A stretch of DNA of 64,000 bases, taken from contig NW_022098024.1 of NCBI RefSeq assembly GCF_002288925.2, forward strand, positions 181,037-245,036, written 5' to 3'. The notes under the pieces were generated by a model, which did no database searches, was not told where the DNA came from, and worked only from the letters and a program-made list of their open reading frames with translations. A program made the translations under genes and the position numbers. This stretch comes from Delphinapterus leucas (lineage: Eukaryota > Chordata > Mammalia > Artiodactyla > Monodontidae). Shown here in pieces: positions 58,411 to 64,000 of the stretch (within the stretch, counting starts at the first letter, position 1; every line of letters begins with the position of its first letter).

Positions 58411-59442
58411 AATATAGATGGGTCTTAGCATCTTTATGTTTTCATTTTGACCTTTTTACTGCTTAGGACACTTAGGAGGGTTCAAGAGCCACCGGGACCA
58501 GTCAATCACACTTTTAAGCAGGATTCCAATAACGTGCTTGTACCCACACATACATGTTTCCATGGTAAATGCTTTTCCAGTTGGAGGACAGTTTTTTTCC
58601 TATTTTGCTTTTATAAAATATTTAATTAAATTCTTCAGTAAATTCAAGTAAAACATTAATTTTAGCTTATGGAGATTATTTTCATAGTTCTTGATAGCTG
58701 ACTTAGATATTCACTAGTAAGGAGTCTTGAAATTAATGGAAGAAAGAAAGTCTGAGATTGTTCAACACTCATTTGTAAGAACTGAGGAGAGGAATAGGAT
58801 GTTTGGATCAGCTGGTGGCTCTTCTGGCAGGAAATGAGTCACACTTCGAGAGTCATTTCATCTTTCTCTAACACAGCTTTACCAAAAGACAGTAAAATTT
58901 TTAACATTTTTTTCCAGCAAGAATTGCAAATTGAATGACCCAGTTTCCCTCTGTATCTTGTGTGCACACATACCACACAAACCTGACCTCCTCACCCATG
59001 GGGAATCTCAAAACCCTACTGTCAATTCATCAAAGCTGCTCAGTGCTCGGTGCCATGGAGTACAGAAGAGAAATAAAAGTTGTAGCCTTACCCTTAAATC
59101 ATGAACAATTTAGGTGGGAAGACACAAGTTAGGGCAGTAAATCACAATGCTTTAAAATCAATTGCCAAACTGAATATATTCTAGGAACACATGGGTAGAC
59201 CCTAGGATGTGATGGTTAGAACCATGAGGGACAGCTTCATGGTCTAAATTGGAGAAAATACAGAATATAAAAATTTCTAGAATTCCTACTTATGTAGAAT
59301 TGGAAAGAACCTAAGATATCCCGATATCTGGCTGAGCAGACATCATATTTTCTGTCGTAGGTTTAAAAATTGCAAGTCTCTCAACAATGGTAGGAAAGGA
59401 AATTTGGATAGTGGAAGATGGTGGGTATCTTTATGCCTGTCT
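58411..59442. other. Unique DNA, no recognisable feature
   Basis: Short frames only (about 60 codons at 58447-58629 and 58935-59132). No repeat or gene seen. Confidence 0.5.
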
Positions 59443-59930
59443 TTTAAAAAAAAATTATTTTATATTGGAGTATAGCTGATCAACAATGTTGTGTTAGTTT
59501 CCGGCGTACAGCAAAGTGATTCAGTTATACATATACATGTATCTATTCTTTTTCAACTTCTTTTCCCATTTAGGTTATTACAGAATATTGAGCAGAGTTC
59601 CCTGTGCTATACAGTAGGTCCTTGTTGGTTATTTAATTTAAATATAGCAATGTGTATATGTCAGTCCAAAACTCCCAATCTATCCCTTCCCCCCGGTAAC
59701 CATAAGTTCCTTCTCTAAGTCTGTGAGTCTGTTTCTGTTTTATAAGTAAGTTAATTTGTATCATTTTTTATATTCCACACATAAATGATTTCATATGATG
59801 TTTGTCTTTCTCTGTCTGACTTAACTTCACTTAGTATGATAATCTCCAGGTCCATCCATGTTGCTGCAAATGGCATTATTTTATTCTTTTTAATGGCTGA
59901 GTAATATTCTATTGTATATATGGTACCACT
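59443..59930 (-). mobile_element. Short 5'-truncated L1, artiodactyl/cetacean type
   Basis: 'tggagtatagctgatcaaca' then 'atgttgtgttagtttccggc', 'cctgtgctatacagtaggtc' and 'taatattctattgtatatat' match the 3' end of the L1 type also seen at 15.1 kb, in antisense. It ends at about 59,930, in the start of the ORF2-proximal 3' region. Confidence 0.88.
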
Positions 59931-60080
59931 GTCTTAGGTAAGAGAAAGAGAAGGGAGGGAGGAGTCTCAGTCCAGGACACCTTCAGTTATGAGTTGCTTC
60001 TCTCTCTGACTGAACATTGTTCCTTAAATGGGTAGTTCAGCATACTTCTCTAATTACTTTTAATTACTTCTAATTACTTT

Positions 60081-60289
60081 TTTTTTTTTTTTTTTCCGGT
60101 ACATGGGCCTCTCACTGTTGTGGCCTCTCCGTTGTGGAGCACAGGCTCCAGATGCACAGGCTCAGCGGCCATGGCTCACGGGCTGAGCCGCTCCACGGCA
60201 TGTGGGATCCTCCCAGACCAGGGCACGAACCTGTGTCCGCTGCATCGGCAGGCGGACTCTCAACCACTGCGCCACCAGGGAAGCCCCTC
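60081..60289 (-). mobile_element. CHR-type SINE, antisense, 15-bp TSD
   Basis: The reverse complement starts with 'gggcttccctggtggcgcag', has a B-box-like 'ggttcgtgccctgg' and a poly-A tail (poly-T at 60,081-60,095). The duplication 'acttctaattacttt' flanks it at 60066-60080 and 60290-60304. A well-preserved lineage-specific SINE. Confidence 0.95.
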
Positions 60290-60304
60290 ACTTCTAATTA
60301 CTTT

Positions 60305-60829
60305 TAACCCAGTCCCTACTTCATTTAAACCAGACATGTTTTGTTTGGGAACTAAGACAGAGGTTGAAAAAATTCTGACAGTTACATCAATTAATAACAA
60401 AACTAACCAAACAACAAACAAACCTAAAAATTCAACTTTTTACTCCTGTAACTTGAATCCCTTGCATGTTCAAAAATTTACAAAGATATTATTTTTATTT
60501 GATTTTTTAAAAAAGCCATGATTACTGGCTGGTTTCAGATAGTTATACCTGAAAGTATGTTTTAGGAGAGAATGAAAAAGTCCTCCAGTAGTTAAATTTA
60601 ACGTGTTCTTTGTGATCATTTTGTTTTCAATATAAAGTTATTTAAGATACACTTATTTTTCTCCTGGGCTCCTTAGGTCAAAGCATACACTTTAAAATTT
60701 TATCTACAGAAATGTCATAAGCCCATCATAAAATTAGAAGCAGGCATTTATTAATTTCATAAAATAACAAAAAGTTTGTATTCTTTTAGACACTGGTAAT
60801 AACTAGATCATATATAGAACCTTAACTAA
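60305..60829. other. Unique DNA, no recognisable feature
   Basis: A plus-strand frame (60120-60521) begins in the SINE and runs into this stretch; it is not a gene. Nothing else is recognised. Confidence 0.5.
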
Positions 60830-60945
60830 ATTTGAAGATGAGAAAACTGTATCTTAGAGAAGTAAATTCTCCCAAGATCACACAGCTAGTTAGAGGCAGA
60901 GCCTACATTCAAAATGAGATCAGTCTGCTCCAAACTGTAATATTT
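60830..60945 (-). mobile_element. MIR fragment, antisense
   Basis: 'gaagatgagaaaactgtatc', 'ccaagatcacacagctagtt' and 'agaggcagagcctacattca' are diagnostic reversed MIR text. Confidence 0.8.
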
Positions 60946-61286
60946 TGTCTAATTTATTCCAAAGTTAAAATACCCTCATAATCTAAAAATGTGACTATGC
61001 TCCTATATGTTATCACATAAGAAAAATATAAAATTAGCAATAAGCATTTTCTAAATATTGTTTATAACATATTCTCATAGAATGCCAGTCATTCACAGTT
61101 GATTTGTACTTTTTTAGGTTTAGCTTTATCTAAATTATTATTGTTCAAAATAAACTAAAGCAAGGAATTATATAAAAATATTAAAATTGGTTATTTATAG
61201 CCAGTACGGTTATGGGTTTTAAAAAACTTCCCTTTTTTCTATTACCCAAATTTCTGTATTTGTTGTGTTTTTTAAAATAACTGCTG
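60946..61286. other. AT-rich unique DNA
   Basis: No gene or repeat recognised up to the start of the plus-strand L1. Confidence 0.5.
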
Positions 61287-62194
61287 TTGAGGTCCTGAAC
61301 CAAGATGGTGGAGTAGAAGGACGTGCTCTCACTCCCTCTTGTGAGAACACCAGAATCACAACTAGCTGCTGGACAATCATCAACAGGAAGACACTGGAAC
61401 TCACCAAAACAGATACCCCACATCCAAAGACAAAGGAGAAGCCACAATGAGACAGTAGGAGGGGAACAATCACAGTAAAATCAAGTCCCATAACTGCTGG
61501 GTGGGTGACTCACAGACTGGAAAACACTTATACCACAGAAATCCACCCACTAGACTGAAGGTTGTGAGCCCCACGTCAGACTTCACAACCTGGTGGTCCG
61601 GCAACAGGAGGAGGAATTCCTAGAGAATCAGACTTGGAAGGCTAGTGGGATTTGATTGGAGGACTTCGACAGGACTGGGGGAAACAGAGACTCCACTCTT
61701 GGAGGGCACACACAAAGCAGTGTGTGCATCGGGACCCAGGGGAAGGAGCAGTGACCCCAGGGGAGACTGAAGCAGACCTACCTTCTAGTGTTGGAGGGTC
61801 TCCTGCAGAGGCGGGGTGTGGCTGTGGCTCAATGTGGGGACAAGGACACTGGCAGCAGAAGTTCTGGGAAGTACTCCTTGGCCTGAGCCCTCCCAGAGCC
61901 TGCCATTAGCCCCACCAAAGAGCCCAGGTAGGCTCCAGGGTTGGGTTGCCTAAGGCCAAACAACCAACAGGGAGGAAACCCAGCCCCACCCATCAGCAGT
62001 CAAGCACATTAACTATTTTACTAAGCTCTGCCCACTGGAGCAACAGTCAGCTCTACCCACCACCAGTCTCTCCCATCAGGAAACTTGCACAAGCCTCTTA
62101 GATAGCCTCATCCACCAGAGGGTAGACAGCAGAAGCAAGAAGAACTGCAATCCTGGAGCCTGTGAAACAAAAACCACATTCACAGAAAGACAAG
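61287..62194 (+). promoter_or_regulatory. L1 5'UTR (second type) with YY1-like site
   Basis: Starts with 'ccaagatggtgg' (AAGATGGTG at 61302-61310), matching the YY1 motif found at the start of many L1 5'UTRs. About 0.9 kb long and moderately GC-rich. It has no visible similarity to the 2.1-kb 5'UTR of the full-length L1 in this window. Promoter role is by family analogy. Confidence 0.65.
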
Positions 62195-63090
62195 ATGAAA
62201 ATGCAGAGTGCTATGTGCCACATGAAGGAACAAGATAAAACCCCAGAAAAACAACTAAATGAAGTGGAGATAGGCAACCTTCCAGAAAAAGAATTCAGAA
62301 TAATGATAGTGAAGATGATCTAGGACCTCGGAAAAAGAATGGAGGCAAAGATCAAGAACATGCAAGAAATGATTAACAAAGACCTAGAAGAATTAAAGAA
62401 CAAACAAACAGAGATGAACAATACAATAACTGAAATGAAAACTACACTAGAAGGAATCAATAGCAGAATAACTGAGGCAGAAGAACGGATAAGTGACCTG
62501 GAAGACAGAATGGTGGAATTCACTGCTGCGGAACAGAATAAAGAAAAAAGAATGAAAAGACATGAAGACAGCCAAAGAGACCTCTGGGACAACCTTAAAC
62601 GCAACAACATTCGCATTATAGGGGTCCCAGAAGGAGAAGAGAGAGAGAAAGGACCAGAGAAAATATTTGAAGAGATTATAGTCGATAACTTCCCTAACAT
62701 GGGAAAGGAAATAGCCACCAAAGTCCAGGAAGCACATTGAGTCCCATACAGGATAAACCTAAGGAGAAACACGCCGAGACACCTAGTAATCAAATTGGCA
62801 AAAATGAAAGACAATGAAAAATTATTGAAAGCAGCAAGGGGAAAACGCCAAATAACATACAAGGGAACTTCCATAAGGTTAACAGCTGATTTCTCAGCAG
62901 AAATTCTACAAGCCAGAAGGGAGTGGCATGATATACTTGAAGTGATGAAAGGGAAGAATCTACAACCAAGATTACTCTACCTGGCAAGGATCTCATTCAG
63001 ATTCGATGGAGAAATCGAAAGCTTTACAGACAAGCAAATTCTTGGAGAATTATCACCACCAAACCAGCTGTACAGCAAATGCTAAAGGAA
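62195..63090 (+). pseudogene. L1 ORF1 with two in-frame stops
   Basis: The ATG at 62195 opens MKMQSAMCHMKEQDKTPEKQ. An in-frame TAG at 62321-62323 replaces the CAG (Gln) of related copies, and a TGA at 62738-62740 falls after VQEAH. Between them lie the coiled coil (INSRITEAEERISDLEDRM) and the start of the RRM-like domain (NLKRNNIRIIGVPEGEE). After the second stop come the RRM and C-terminal domain (KMKDNEKLLKAARGKRQIT, ADFSAEILQARREWHDIL). A one-base indel near 63,050 shifts the final frame. The ORF is otherwise nearly complete. Confidence 0.9.
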
Positions 63091-63447
63091 ATAAAGAATG
63101 TTACAAGAGACAAGGAAGGACACTACATAATGATCAAGGGATCAATCCAAGAAGAAGATTTAACAAATATAAATATATATGCACCCAGAATAGCAGCACC
63201 TCAATACATAAGGCCACTGCTAACAGCTATAAAAGAGGAAATCGACAGTAACATGATAATAGTGGGGGACGTTAACACCTCACTTACACCAATGGACAGA
63301 TCATCCAAAATGAAAATAAATAAGGAAAGAGAAGCTTTAAATGACACAACAGACCAGATAGATTTAATTGATATTTATAGGACATTCCATCCAAAATCAG
63401 CAGATTACACTTTCTTCTCAAGTGCACTGGAACATTCTCCAGAATAG
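63079..63447 (+). pseudogene. L1 ORF1-end/endonuclease fusion fragment
   Basis: The frame starts with the last ORF1 residues (MLKE) and continues without a break into endonuclease text NVTRDKEGHYIMIKGSIQEE, skipping the spacer and N-terminal endonuclease. The metal-site motif is GDVN instead of GDFN (MIIVGDVNTS). The frame is lost near 63,426, where one base is missing before the SRIDH catalytic text. No functional endonuclease can result. Confidence 0.88.
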
Positions 63448-63660
63448 ATCACATCTTGGGTCACATATCAAGCCTCAGTAAATTTAAGAAAATTGAAATA
63501 ATATCAAGCATCTTTTCTGACCACATGCTATGAGATTAGAAATGAATTACAGGGAAAAAACCGTAAAAAACACAAACATATGGAGGATAAAAAATATGTT
63601 ACTAAATAACCAAGAGATCACTGAAGAAATCAAAGAGGAAATCAAAAAAATACCTAGAGA

Positions 63661-63879
63661 TGGGCTTCCCTGGTGGCGCAGTGGTTGGAGGTCCACCTGC
63701 CGATGCAGGGGACGCGGGTTCGTGCCCCGGCCTGGGAGGGTCCCTCGTGCTGCGGAGCGGCTGAACCCGTGGGCCGTGGCCGCTGAGCCTGCATGTCCGG
63801 AGCCTGTGCTCCACAACAGGAGGGGCCACAACAGTGAGAGGCCTGCGTACCGCAAAAAAAAAACCAACAAAAAAAACAA
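63661..63879 (+). mobile_element. CHR-type SINE, sense, young, 9-bp TSD
   Basis: Starts 'tgggcttccctggtggcgca', with A-box-like 'tggcgcagtgg' and B-box-like 'gggttcgtgcc', then 'ccgtggccgctgagcctgca' and an A-rich tail. The duplication 'acctagaga' flanks it at 63652-63660 and 63880-63888. It is inserted in the plus-strand L1, so it post-dates it. This head sequence is the main clue for a cetacean genome. Confidence 0.96.
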
Positions 63880-64000
63880 ACCTAGAGACAAATGACAATT
63901 AAAACATGACAATCCAAAGCCTATGGGATGCAGCAGAAGCAGTTCTAAGACAAAAGTTTATAGCTATACAAGCCTACCTCAAGAAACAAGAACAATCTCA

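Larger units (their letters stand above)
61287..64000 (+). mobile_element. LINE-1, sense, 5' end present, internally deleted, runs off window
   Basis: The 5' end carries 'caagatggtggagtagaagg', an L1-start YY1-type motif. It is followed by a 0.9-kb 5'UTR unlike that of the 39-46 kb L1, ORF1 from 62,195, then endonuclease text. About 63,091-63,100 joins the end of ORF1 directly to the middle of the endonuclease; the ORF1-ORF2 spacer and the N-terminal endonuclease are missing. A CHR SINE interrupts at 63,661-63,879. Stops and frameshifts make it inactive. Confidence 0.9.

Noticed and set aside
63661..63879. tRNA gene with A and B boxes
   Set aside because: The promoter-like boxes belong to a tRNA-derived SINE with an A-rich tail and TSD; no cloverleaf with a proper acceptor end is present.

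Overview
This window looks like ordinary intergenic DNA from a mammal, most likely a cetacean. The best evidence for the lineage is a set of tRNA-Glu-derived SINEs carrying the 'gggcttccctggtggcgcag' head of cetacean CHR-type SINEs, next to L1 elements with artiodactyl/cetacean-type 3' ends. There are no operons, ribosome binding sites, CRISPR arrays or prokaryotic gene structures. I found no intact host protein-coding gene, no splice-supported exon set and no functional tRNA or rRNA gene. Every open reading frame that I can recognise belongs to a dead LINE-1 (L1) retrotransposon.

Layout. 1-5 kb: the 5' part of a young minus-strand L1 cut by the window edge, then an older minus-strand L1M carrying two SINEs. 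5-14 kb: mostly unique sequence with L2, MIR, a Tigger-type DNA transposon and a tetranucleotide microsatellite. 13.9-19.1 kb: an MLT1-like LTR, then an L1M split by a younger L1 that is itself split by a SINE. 20-23.7 kb: unique sequence with a palindromic mariner MITE, a second Tigger MITE, MIR and L2. 23.75-27.4 kb: a 5'-truncated minus-strand L1 with the longest ORF of the window (a reverse transcriptase fragment). 27.4-39 kb: mostly unique, with a plus-strand L1M, a solo LTR with a TATA box, and a long antisense L2 reverse-transcriptase fossil. 39.0-46.2 kb: a full-length minus-strand L1 of about 7.2 kb bounded by an 11-bp target-site duplication (TSD). 46.2-59.4 kb: unique DNA with L1M fragments, a 43-nt alternating purine-pyrimidine tract, a twin-primed (internally inverted) L1 with clear TSDs, and several MIRs. 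59.4-64 kb: an L1 3' fragment, a SINE with a 15-bp TSD, and a plus-strand L1 with a different 5'UTR type that runs off the window end and carries a young SINE.

The parts do not work together as a pathway. What can be read is a layered insertion history: MIR and L2 oldest, then MLT1, Tigger and L1M, then mariner and long tRNA SINEs, then lineage-specific L1 and the youngest CHR SINEs. The most checkable points are the mariner hairpin (a possible microRNA source), the twin-primed L1, the full-length L1 with its tandem 5'UTR block, the ORF1-endonuclease deletion fusion in the last L1, the large L1 direct repeats, and the Z-DNA-prone tract. I saw no convincing previously undescribed system. Repeat family names are from memory of consensus sequences; subfamily assignments and element ends need a repeat-library alignment.
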